In this document: piece by piece, positions 6,015 to 12,055 of the stretch
Numbering within the stretch: the first letter of the stretch is position 1
Layout: the number at the start of each line of letters is the position of its first letter
Assembly: GCA_937915335.1 (NCBI GenBank)
Contig: CALDLZ010000454.1
Location: forward strand, 1 to 15,849
Direction: 5' to 3'
Source: an uncultured Faecalibacterium sp.
GTDB taxonomy: Bacteria > Bacillota > Clostridia > Oscillospirales > Ruminococcaceae
Length of the DNA: 15,849 nt
Notes under the pieces: model-generated
The model's database searches: none
Told to the model about the DNA's origin: nothing
Seen by the model: the letters and a program-made list of their open reading frames with translations, nothing else
Position numbers and translations under genes: made by a program

Positions 6015-6638
6015 ATGTCGAACAAGATTTCCCGCCGCACCTTCCTCAAGGTCACCGGTGCTTCTGCCGTCGCTCTGGGCGCAGCTTCCCTGCTGGGCGG
6101 CTGCCAGGGTGATAACAGCACCGTCGAGGTCAAGGTCGGTGATAAGATCAGTAACTGGAACAACCTGGCTGTCCAGCTGACCAGCGTTTTTACCCTGGCC
6201 AGCGCACCCGACACTGCCGGCCACGAGTATATCGCCATGCTGATCACCGCCGCAAACCGTTCCAGCGATCAGACCTTTGCCATCGGCGCGCAGAACATTC
6301 TGGAGATCGAGGCAGCTTATCCTCTGGATACCGCTGACCAGATCGCCGCCAATACCGCTGGTTACTTCCACGCTCTGGCGGCCTCCACCACCGACTTTGC
6401 TTTCTCCTGCGATGGTCAGGCTGCCGAGGGCGGCGCTTATATCTCTCTGTACGACAGCGCTTCCGAAAGCTTCTCTGACGCTCCTACCCTGCCCCCGCAG
6501 GGCGCAGGCTACATTGAGCTGGTCTGCATGGTGCCCACCAACTGGCAGCAGATCACCGTTACCTACACCCCGACCTTTGTGACCGGCAAGACCCTGAACT
6601 TCACCATCAATGCTTCTGACCTGACCAAGGCCCAGTAA
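6015..6638 (+). CDS. Tat-signal lipoprotein, Ig-like (DUF4352-type) domain
   Basis: This 207-aa protein has SRRTFLK at 6-12, a hydrophobic stretch, and lipobox LGGC with Cys30, so it is probably a Tat-exported lipoprotein on the outer face of the membrane. The mature domain is beta-rich, with EVKVGDKISNWNNLAVQLTS then YIAMLITAANRSSDQTF, the pattern of DUF4352-like Ig folds. It ends VPTNWQQITVTYTPTF then GKTLNFTI, shared with the minus-strand protein at 3491-4096. The start is the ATG eight nt after AGGAGG (6001-6006), not the TTG at 5988, which lies upstream of that site. Function is unknown; a binding or scaffold role is inference. Confidence 0.8.
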   Translation: MSNKISRRTFLKVTGASAVALGAASLLGGCQGDNSTVEVKVGDKISNWNNLAVQLTSVFTLASAPDTAGHEYIAMLITAANRSSDQTFAIGAQNILEIEAAYPLDTADQIAANTAGYFHALAASTTDFAFSCDGQAAEGGAYISLYDSASESFSDAPTLPPQGAGYIELVCMVPTNWQQITVTYTPTFVTGKTLNFTINASDLTKAQ

Positions 6639-6644
6639 ATCAGG

Positions 6645-6656
6645 ACGAAATTTCGT
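6645..6656. repeat. Perfect 12-bp palindrome ACGAAATTTCGT
   Basis: It lies seven nt after the stop codon of the first Tat lipoprotein gene. It lacks a U tail and a loop, so a DNA-binding site is more likely than a terminator. No partner protein is identified. Confidence 0.4.
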
Positions 6657-6683
6657 ATGATTTGCACGGCGGCGGTGGGAAAG

Positions 6684-6704
6684 TTTCACAAAAGTTTTGT
6701 GAAA
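6684..6704. promoter_or_regulatory. Long perfect palindrome, candidate operator
   Basis: Arms TTTCACAAAA (6684-6693) and TTTTGTGAAA (6695-6704) are perfect inverted repeats around a single G. The site ends five nt before the -35 box of the second Tat lipoprotein gene, a usual place for an activator or repressor. The half-site order is the reverse of a Rex box (TTGTGAA then TTCACAA), so I do not call it Rex. Confidence 0.6.
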
Positions 6705-6708
6705 ACCA

Positions 6709-6737
6709 TTGACAATCGCCCCCGTTTCGCCTATTGT
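6709..6737 (+). promoter_or_regulatory. Promoter of the second Tat lipoprotein gene
   Basis: A perfect TTGACA (6709-6714), a 17-nt spacer and TATTGT (6732-6737) followed by ATA. The same hexamers and spacing occur at the minus-strand Tat gene (4162-4134). Confidence 0.7.
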
Positions 6738-6795
6738 ATAGGCAGAGCCTTTGGGCATTTCCGTGTGTTTTGCACATCATAAAGGAGGAACGATT

Positions 6796-7338
6796 ATGTC
6801 GTTAGCATTTTCTCGCCGCTCTTTCCTGAAATATACCGCCGTTGCAGCCGTGGCCGTTGCGGGTGCCAGCCTGTTCTCCGGCTGTGAGTCTCAGGGGGAT
6901 TCCTATAACCTGCTCAAAGAGGGCGCTGGTTCCATGACCATTCTGCAGACTACTGCCGAGATGGGCACTTACGATGAATCCACCAAGAAGTATACCGCTC
7001 CCGAGGTGACCACCTCTACTAAAGAGATTGCATTCCCCTTCAAGGTTACTGCCAACCGTACCAATCCGGTTTCCATCAACCCCAACAACTTCAAGGTCAC
7101 CGTTTCCAGCAAGGATGGCAGCACCGTCAAGAAGTATACCGTTGCCGTCGATGCTGACCTGTACAATACCAACCTGAAGAAGGGCAATTCCTCTTCCGGT
7201 TATGTCACTGTTACCGGTCTGTCCGGTCTGGAAGAGGGCGGTTCTGTCGTACTGACCTACTGCCCCGACCTGCAGTACAACGAGTATTCCCTGAACTGGC
7301 AGCTGACTGTTGCTGCTAATTCTACTACGACTGAGTAA
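6796..7338 (+). CDS. Second Tat-signal lipoprotein, small beta-rich domain
   Basis: This 180-aa protein opens with SRRSFLK at 6-12 and lipobox FSGC with Cys30, the same spacing as the upstream lipoprotein. The mature part is rich in Thr, Ser, Val and Lys, beta-type throughout (FPFKVTANRTNPVSINPNNF, then FKVTVSSKDGS), and ends GSVVLTYCPDL then LNWQLTV. That ending is a weak match to its two Tat neighbours, so it is probably a distant paralogue. The start is fixed by AAAGGAGG (6781-6788), seven nt before the ATG; an in-frame TTG at 6751 lies upstream of that site. It has its own promoter and terminator. Molecular function unknown. Confidence 0.78.
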   Translation: MSLAFSRRSFLKYTAVAAVAVAGASLFSGCESQGDSYNLLKEGAGSMTILQTTAEMGTYDESTKKYTAPEVTTSTKEIAFPFKVTANRTNPVSINPNNFKVTVSSKDGSTVKKYTVAVDADLYNTNLKKGNSSSGYVTVTGLSGLEEGGSVVLTYCPDLQYNEYSLNWQLTVAANSTTTE

Positions 7339-7354
7339 TTTCTCCAAGTACAGT

Positions 7355-7387
7355 AAAAGCCGTCCGGCGTTGCCGGGCGGCTTTTTT
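7355..7387 (+). terminator. Rho-independent terminator after second Tat lipoprotein
   Basis: AAAAGCCGTCCGGC and GCCGGGCGGCTTTT pair around a GTT loop with one G-U, followed by a run of T. Confidence 0.93.
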
Positions 7388-7447
7388 GCGCTCCACGCTT
7401 TAGCAAAGTATCTTAATTTTACTTTGAATTTTCAGCAATTCTGTATC

Positions 7448-7476
7448 TTGTGTACAGAAGCATTTTCAGATACAAT
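7448..7476 (+). promoter_or_regulatory. Candidate promoter of the PRTase-like gene
   Basis: TTGTGT (7448-7453), a 17-nt spacer and TACAAT (7471-7476). The predicted start near 7483 gives a leader of about 105 nt. Confidence 0.55.
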
Positions 7477-7497
7477 AGGTTTATGGAAAAGGATGGG

Positions 7498-7559
7498 AGC
7501 GCAGCGGCAATGCGCCGCCGCGCTGTTTGTGTTTCCGCCCTGAGACGGCCTGCGGGCCG
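7498..7559 (+). promoter_or_regulatory. Structured leader of the PRTase-like gene
   Basis: A strong GC hairpin, AGCGC-A-GCGGC (7498-7508) with GCCGC-C-GCGCT (7514-7524) around AATGC, is followed by GTTTGTGTTT. A second stem, CGGCC (7546-7550) with GGCCG (7555-7559), comes before the ribosome binding site. The first hairpin plus its U-rich tail could be an attenuator, but the tail is broken by G. I see no PyrR-type recognition loop. Confidence 0.45.
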
Positions 7560-7588
7560 CAGTTTGATAGAACAGGAGTGTTGCAGTT

Positions 7589-8224
7589 ATGATCAACATG
7601 GTAAAGCTTCCCACCAACAAGAGCAATCTGTTCCTGCGTGTGGCAAAGGGCCATTTCGCAACCAGCCACAGCCACATCAACTATTATATCGATGTCACCA
7701 CCCAGAAGTCCCGCCTTTCCGAGGCAAAGGCCGTGGCAAAGGAGTTGGTTGCTGCCTATCAGCATAACACCATTGTGGATACCGTCCTCTGCCTGGACGG
7801 CACCCAGGTCATTGGTACCTGCCTTGCCAACGAGCTGACCAAGGACGGCTTTTCCAACATGAACGCCCACCAGACCATTTACGTCATTACCCCGGAATAC
7901 ACCACTGGCAGCCAGATCATCCTGCGCGACAATCTGGCCCCCATGGTCAAGGGCAAGCATGTGCTGATCCTGGCTGCTTCCATCACCACCGGCTACACCG
8001 TGCAGGCCGCCATTGAGGCAGTCAACTACTACGGCGGTACCGTGGCGGGCCTGAGCGCCATCTTCGCCACCGCCACCGAGTGCCTGGGTATCCCGGTCAC
8101 CTCTATTTTTGACCCGTCCAACCTGCCCGATTATGCCAGCTTCGACTCCCGTGAGTGCCCCATGTGCAAGGCAGGCCAGCATATCGATGCATTGGTCAAC
8201 AGCTTTGGCTATTCGGCCCTCTAA
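7589..8224 (+). CDS. Orotate phosphoribosyltransferase-like protein lacking the catalytic acidic pair
   Basis: This 211-aa protein follows the type I phosphoribosyltransferase fold closest to OPRT (PyrE). An N-terminal hood region has HINYYIDVTTQKSRL (29-43), and the PRPP loop region is GKHVLILAASITTGYT (122-137). In active OPRTs that segment reads VDDxxTTG; here the two Asp are Ala129 and Ala130, while ITTG is kept. The C terminus holds a CPMC motif (190-193). The Asp pair contacts ribose/PRPP and metal, so normal catalysis is doubtful. The protein may sense nucleotides or PRPP, use a different chemistry, or belong to a divergent subfamily. AGGAG lies 10 nt before the ATG. It is monocistronic, with a structured leader and its own terminator. 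Confidence 0.8.
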   Translation: MINMVKLPTNKSNLFLRVAKGHFATSHSHINYYIDVTTQKSRLSEAKAVAKELVAAYQHNTIVDTVLCLDGTQVIGTCLANELTKDGFSNMNAHQTIYVITPEYTTGSQIILRDNLAPMVKGKHVLILAASITTGYTVQAAIEAVNYYGGTVAGLSAIFATATECLGIPVTSIFDPSNLPDYASFDSRECPMCKAGQHIDALVNSFGYSAL

Positions 8225-8248
8225 CCTGATATTTTCATCAACCTCCCG

Positions 8249-8311
8249 CACCCCGCCGTGTTTGGAATGCTTTGCTCTTCCGCATGGCGGGGTGTTGTGG
8301 TTTATTTTTAT
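8249..8311 (+). terminator. Terminator after the PRTase-like gene
   Basis: CACCCCGCCGTG (8249-8260) pairs with CATGGCGGGGTG (8283-8294) with one G-U, enclosing a 22-nt loop. It is followed by TTGTGGTTTATTTTTAT. Confidence 0.8.
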
Positions 8312-8316
8312 CAGTT

Positions 8317-8332
8317 GATTCACTGTTGAATC
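8317..8332. promoter_or_regulatory. Inverted repeat upstream of the toxin-antitoxin promoter
   Basis: GATTCA (8317-8322) and TGAATC (8327-8332) with a 4-nt centre lie two nt before the -35 box. It may be a binding site for the antitoxin or toxin-antitoxin complex. Confidence 0.4.
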
Positions 8333-8334
8333 CA

Positions 8335-8363
8335 TTGACTTTTTCAGCGATATCGCATATACT
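8335..8363 (+). promoter_or_regulatory. Promoter and operator of the toxin-antitoxin operon
   Basis: TTGACT (8335-8340), a 17-nt spacer and TATACT (8358-8363). The spacer contains GCGATATCGC (8347-8356), a perfect 10-bp palindrome. Phd/YefM antitoxins repress their operon through such palindromes. Confidence 0.7.
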
Positions 8364-8392
8364 CAAAGTGAAAAAGAATGGAGGTGCGACAA

Positions 8393-8716
8393 ATGGTAGA
8401 TGTCACTGGCGCTTTGAGAAGTACCGTCCCGATTTCCCTGTTCAACCGTGGACTGGCCGGAAAGGTTTTTGAAGAAGTCCGTCAGCAGGGTGCAAAAGTG
8501 GTAATGAAAAATAACACGCCAGAGTGTGTTCTGCTCTCTCCGGAAGAGTACCTGCGACTGATCGACGAGGTCAACGATGCCAAGCTCGCTACTATTGCCG
8601 CCGAGCGGATGCAGCATTTTGACCCTGCAAAGGCTGTTCCCGCCGAAGAGGTCTATCGGCAGAGCGGCCTGTCCGAAGCTGACCTCGCCGCTCTGGACGA
8701 GGTTGAGCTGGAATGA
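8393..8716 (+). CDS. Phd/YefM-type antitoxin
   Basis: This 107-aa protein has the Phd/YefM N-terminal DNA-binding domain: VPISLFNRGLAGKVFEEV, then GAKVVMKNNTPECVLLSPEEY, the standard strand-turn-strand ending in SPEEYLRL. The C-terminal 45 residues are acidic and probably disordered until bound to toxin. It should neutralise the downstream toxin and repress the operon. An upstream ATG at 8378 is in frame, but GGAGGT (8380-8385) overlaps its codon and lies eight nt before the ATG at 8393, which I choose. The stop overlaps the toxin start by four nt (ATGA), the usual translational coupling of such pairs. Confidence 0.9.
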   Translation: MVDVTGALRSTVPISLFNRGLAGKVFEEVRQQGAKVVMKNNTPECVLLSPEEYLRLIDEVNDAKLATIAAERMQHFDPAKAVPAEEVYRQSGLSEADLAALDEVELE

Positions 8717-9042
8717 ACTGGACGCTGAAATATTTGCCGGAGGCGCAAAAAGACTTTGAAAAGCTCGCAGGCAGCCAGAAACTTCTCATTATGAAAGCGT
8801 TGGCCAAAGTCGTGCAGAATCCCGTATCCATCTACGAGGGCGGTTACGGAAAGCCCCTTGGCAATAAGGGCGGCACAGATTTATCCGGGCTGTTCAAAAT
8901 CAAACTGAAAAATGCCGGGCTCCGAGTCGTTTACAAGCTGATTCAAACTGAAACCGAAATGTTAGTCATTGTCATTGGTGCCCGCGCTGATGACGAGGTT
9001 TACCGAATCGCAGAAAAACGTGCACATAAAAATCAATTATGA
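8713..9042 (+). CDS. RelE/ParE-family toxin
   Basis: This 109-aa basic protein starts MNWTLKYLPEAQKDFEKLAG, a typical RelE/ParE opening (beta strand then helix with A-x-K-D-F-E-K-L). It continues with KPLGNKGGTDLSGLFKIKLK and LRVVYKLIQTETEMLVIVIG, matching the family pattern L-x-G-x-x-x-I-x-x-x-x-x-R-V-V-Y, and ends with a short V-Y-R-I-A helix. RelE-type members cut mRNA on the ribosome and ParE-type members target gyrase; the sequence alone does not settle which. It overlaps the antitoxin by four nt and ends at a strong terminator. The operon is complete, with no frameshift, so it is probably active. Confidence 0.9.
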   Translation: MNWTLKYLPEAQKDFEKLAGSQKLLIMKALAKVVQNPVSIYEGGYGKPLGNKGGTDLSGLFKIKLKNAGLRVVYKLIQTETEMLVIVIGARADDEVYRIAEKRAHKNQL

Positions 9043-9046
9043 CCGC

Positions 9047-9083
9047 AAAAAGGCGCTGCCGTTGGCAGCGCCTTTTGATTTTA
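9047..9083. terminator. Bidirectional terminator between toxin and MATE genes
   Basis: AAAAGGCGCTGCC (9048-9060) and GGCAGCGCCTTTT (9064-9076) form a perfect 13-bp stem with a GTT loop, with A and T runs on both sides. Confidence 0.95.
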
Positions 9084-9087
9084 CGTC

Positions 9088-10455
9088 TTATTTTTTCTTC
9101 GGGAACACAAACGGGTCATGCAGATATACTGCAACGAGGTAAGCCGCCATAAAACACCAGATGACGGGCTCACAGAGGATGACGGCGTTATAGGCAAACT
9201 TCGGGATGAGGAAGATGACGAACACGATCTTGCCCACTAGCTCGATGACGCTGGAGAAGAGGGGCAAGACCTTCTGGCCCAGGCTCTGCAGCGCATAGCG
9301 GGTGGCCAGCAGAACGCCCAGCACCGAGTAGAAGGGGGCGTTCCAGAGCAGATACCGCGCGCCGTTTTCCAGCACCACCGGCTCAGTGGAGCCCGAGACG
9401 AACCGCACCAGCCACTCGGCGCTGAAGTGCATCAGAATGACGGCCACCACCGCCACGCAGACAGAATACAGGTAGATCTCCTTCATCCCCTTGCGGACAC
9501 GCTGGGGCTGGTTTGCGCCGTAGTTCTGGGAAACGAAGGTGGAGCCCGCCGACGCCATGGCCATGACCGGCATATCGGTAAAGGCGAAGAGCTTCCGGCC
9601 TGCGGTATGGCCCGCAATGACCAGCGTGCCCAGACCATTGATGCCATACTGCAGCACCACCGAGCCCGCCGAGACGATGCTGCTCATCAGGCCCATGGAG
9701 ATGCTCTGGCTGAACAGCTCCCAGTAGAGGTGGCTGCCCACCTTGAAGTGCTGCTTTTCCGGCAGGAGGATCTTCACCTTTGCAAAGACGTAGAAGATGC
9801 AGAGCACCACCGAAACACCCTGCGAGATGACCGTTGCCACGGCAGCGCCCTGCACCCCCATGCCCAGCTTTGCGATGAAGAGCAGGTCCAGCGCCACGTT
9901 CAGGCCCGAGGAGATAAGCAGGAACACCAGCGGCATCACACTGTTGCCGATGGCACGCAGAAGCCCGGCACAGAGGTTATAGGCAAACATGACGATCACG
10001 CCCAGATCAATGGTCAGGATGTAGCGGTAGGCATCCTCCAGTATTTCCGCCGGGGTGTCCAGCAGAACGAGCAGGGAACGCAGGCCCAGCACACCCGCCA
10101 GCGTGATGCAGACCGATGCCGCCAGACCGATGACCAGCGAGCCCGCCACGGTGCGCTTGAGCAGGTCGTGATCCTGGGCTCCGTAAGAGCGCGCTGCAAC
10201 GATTGCAAGGCCGTTGCCGATACCGAGGCCGAAACCGACCAGAAGCTCGTAGATCGAACCGCAGGAGCCAATGGCGGCAAGAGCGGTATCGCCCAGTACA
10301 TTGCCCACGATCATGGTATCCACAGTGTTGTACAGCTGCTGGAAGAGGTTGGAGACGAAGATAGGCAGCATGAACAGGATCAGGCTCTTGAAGATGGGGC
10401 CGTGCATCAGATCAACATTCATGCTGAAGGGGGATTTTTTCGCAGTTTGGGTCAT
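9088..10455 (-). CDS. MATE-family efflux transporter
   Basis: This 455-aa integral membrane protein has the length and 12-helix pattern of MATE transporters. The first segment reads MLPIFVSNLFQQLYNTVDTM with VGNVLG after it, a classic MATE/MatE motif, and the second half repeats the pattern (GINGLGTLVIAGHTAG, then SQNYGANQPQRVRKGM). MATE proteins expel drugs or metabolites using Na+ or H+ gradients; the substrate is not readable. The ATG at 10455 has GAGGAG just four nt upstream; a GTG at 10488 lies inside the upstream hairpin and is less likely. The gene follows the his cluster on the same strand but is separated by a terminator-like hairpin, so its expression may be low or conditional. Confidence 0.93.
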   Translation of the reverse strand: MTQTAKKSPFSMNVDLMHGPIFKSLILFMLPIFVSNLFQQLYNTVDTMIVGNVLGDTALAAIGSCGSIYELLVGFGLGIGNGLAIVAARSYGAQDHDLLKRTVAGSLVIGLAASVCITLAGVLGLRSLLVLLDTPAEILEDAYRYILTIDLGVIVMFAYNLCAGLLRAIGNSVMPLVFLLISSGLNVALDLLFIAKLGMGVQGAAVATVISQGVSVVLCIFYVFAKVKILLPEKQHFKVGSHLYWELFSQSISMGLMSSIVSAGSVVLQYGINGLGTLVIAGHTAGRKLFAFTDMPVMAMASAGSTFVSQNYGANQPQRVRKGMKEIYLYSVCVAVVAVILMHFSAEWLVRFVSGSTEPVVLENGARYLLWNAPFYSVLGVLLATRYALQSLGQKVLPLFSSVIELVGKIVFVIFLIPKFAYNAVILCEPVIWCFMAAYLVAVYLHDPFVFPKKK

Positions 10456-10464
10456 AGATCTCCT

Positions 10465-10507
10465 CACAAAAACAGAGCTGCCATGCACAAGACACAGCAG
10501 CCCTCTG
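10465..10507 (-). terminator. Terminator or attenuator between PHP phosphatase and MATE
   Basis: On the minus strand, CAGAGGGCTGC (10507-10497) pairs with GCAGCTCTG (10481-10473), nine pairs and a GG bulge, followed by TTTTTGT. It ends the his transcript or attenuates read-through into the MATE gene, whose ribosome binding site begins right after it. Confidence 0.7.
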
Positions 10508-10519
10508 ATTCAATTGTTC

Positions 10520-11344
10520 TTACAGTTCCTGGGTCTCAAAGCCGTTGCCGGTGAGCACCTGCACACTGGTAAAGCCAGCAGCCTTGATGGCGGCGGCGGC
10601 TTCATCAAAGCCAAAGGTCAGGCTGGAAACATCGTGGGAGTCGGAGGTGATGATGACCTTGCCGCCCATCTTGTTCCACTCCTCCAGCATCCATGCGCTG
10701 GGGTAGAAGTCCTTGCGGTAGCCGCGGTACACGCCGCCGGTGTTGACCTCCAGCAGGCAGTTGTTTTCCTTAGCGGCCTGCAGAGCCTTGCGGGCCGCGG
10801 CCTTGTAGCGGGGAGACTCCTCGTCGAAGAACTCGCCCTCGCCGTTCAGCTTCTTGATGAGGTCGATGTGGGCCAGAATGTCCGGGCCCTTGGCGGCAAC
10901 CTTCTCCACCTCGGCGAAGTAGGCTTCCACAGCGGCCAGCGGGTCGCCGTCGAAATCATCAAAAATACAGTCGTGCAAGTCCTGGGGACGGAAATCGATC
11001 TCGTAATACTTGCCGGTATTTTTGCCGTACAGATGATGGGCCGCACCGATCCAGTAATCATAGCTCTCGGGCTTGTCCTCGCTCAGAGAATCCCACTCGA
11101 TGCCGCAGAGGATGTCCACCTTGCCCTTGTACTCGGCCTTGAGCTTTGCGATGGTGGCCTTATACTGGGCGGTACGGCTGGGGCTCATGCAGTATTCACG
11201 ATCCCGCTGGGTGTAGCTATGGCCGGAGAAGCCCAGCGTTGTCAGGCCCTGCGCGCATGCGGCGCTGGCCATTTCCTGTAAGGTATTTTTGCCGTCGCAC
11301 ATCGTCGAGTGGCAATGAACGCTGGACTTCCTGTAATCTGCCAT
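10520..11344 (-). CDS. Histidinol-phosphate phosphatase, PHP family
   Basis: This 274-aa protein has the full metal-binding set of PHP phosphoesterases: VHCHSTMCDG (His10, His12, Asp17), FSGHS (His42), GIEWD (Glu83), AAHHLY (His103/104), LAHIDL (His159), and ITSDSHD (Asp235, His237). In Firmicutes this type (HisK/HisJ) removes phosphate from L-histidinol phosphate, the step after HisC. Its place at the end of a his cluster supports that job. The ATG is seven nt after the hisIE stop (11352), and the nearest purine-rich site (AAAGGA) is far, so translation is probably coupled to hisIE. A longer reading frame to 11410 overlaps hisIE and is rejected. Other PHP phosphatase substrates remain possible. 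Confidence 0.88.
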   Translation of the reverse strand: MADYRKSSVHCHSTMCDGKNTLQEMASAACAQGLTTLGFSGHSYTQRDREYCMSPSRTAQYKATIAKLKAEYKGKVDILCGIEWDSLSEDKPESYDYWIGAAHHLYGKNTGKYYEIDFRPQDLHDCIFDDFDGDPLAAVEAYFAEVEKVAAKGPDILAHIDLIKKLNGEGEFFDEESPRYKAAARKALQAAKENNCLLEVNTGGVYRGYRKDFYPSAWMLEEWNKMGGKVIITSDSHDVSSLTFGFDEAAAAIKAAGFTSVQVLTGNGFETQEL

Positions 11345-11351
11345 AACTAAA

Positions 11352-11987
11352 TCACTGCATCCTTTCCTGTTTGACCTTGTGGTCAATGACGTGTCGTTTT
11401 TCCAGTTCACGGGTGATATCCTCCACCGTGATGCCTGCCTGCACCATCAGCACCAGCACATGGTAAGCCAGATCGCTGATCTCATAGATGGTCTCAGCCT
11501 TGTCCTCTTTTTCGCCCGCAATGATGACCTCGGTGCACTCCTCGCCCACCTTTTTGAGGATCTTCTCCTTGCCCTTCTCGAACAGGTAGGTGGTGTAGCT
11601 GCCCTCCTTGGGGTCTGTCTTGCGGCCCTTGATGAGCTCATAGAGCCCCTGCCAGCTGAACTGCTTGAGTTCCGGCGAGACATACACCTCGTTGAAGAAG
11701 CAGCTCTCGGCACCGGTGTGGCAGGCGGGGCCATCCTTGACCACCTCTACCACCAGTGCGTCCTTGTCGCAGTCGGCGGTAATGGACACCACATGCTGGA
11801 CATTTCCGCTGGTGTCACCCTTGCGCCAGATCTCCTGACGGCTCCGGCTCCAGAACACGGTACGGCCCTCGGCGATGGTCAGTGCCAGCGTCTCGGCGTT
11901 CATGTAGGCGAGGGTGAGCACCTCTTTGGTGTAGTGGTCCTGCACGATGGCAGGAATGAGGCCCTTTTCATCAAATTTCAGTTCCAT
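11352..11987 (-). CDS. hisIE: Bifunctional phosphoribosyl-AMP cyclohydrolase / phosphoribosyl-ATP diphosphatase
   Basis: This 211-aa fusion does steps two and three of histidine synthesis. HisI occupies about 1-112, with [20 protein letters not shown] (42-61), the metal motif TADCDKDAL (Asp72, Cys73, Asp74) and [10 protein letters not shown] (Cys89, His90, Cys96). HisE follows at about 114-205, with [15 protein letters not shown] and [12 protein letters not shown], the acidic helices that bind Mg-pyrophosphate. The ATG at 11987 is chosen because GGAG lies eight nt upstream; the TTG two codons earlier is less likely. The gap to hisF is 68 nt and contains a small hairpin beside the ribosome binding site. 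Confidence 0.95.
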   Translation of the reverse strand: MELKFDEKGLIPAIVQDHYTKEVLTLAYMNAETLALTIAEGRTVFWSRSRQEIWRKGDTSGNVQHVVSITADCDKDALVVEVVKDGPACHTGAESCFFNEVYVSPELKQFSWQGLYELIKGRKTDPKEGSYTTYLFEKGKEKILKKVGEECTEVIIAGEKEDKAETIYEISDLAYHVLVLMVQAGITVEDITRELEKRHVIDHKVKQERMQ

Positions 11988-12000
11988 GGTCAATACTCCC

Positions 12001-12014
12001 TCCCCAAAAGGGGA
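12001..12014 (-). promoter_or_regulatory. Hairpin beside the hisIE ribosome binding site
   Basis: TCCCC-TTTT-GGGGA forms a 5-bp stem whose 3' arm runs straight into the Shine-Dalgarno region (GGGGAGGGAG). It could limit hisIE translation. It has no U tail, so it is not a terminator. Confidence 0.4.
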
Positions 12015-12055
12015 TCACTTACAGTTTATCCTAAAGTCGGCCGAAACGCAAGAGC

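Noticed and set aside
6684..6704. Rex redox-repressor site
   Set aside because: The half-sites are present but in the opposite order and with a 1-nt centre, unlike TTGTGAA-N4-TTCACAA.
9427..11281. Long plus-strand frames opposite the MATE and PHP genes
   Set aside because: Mirror frames of GC-rich genes; His/Gln/Arg-rich translation without domains.
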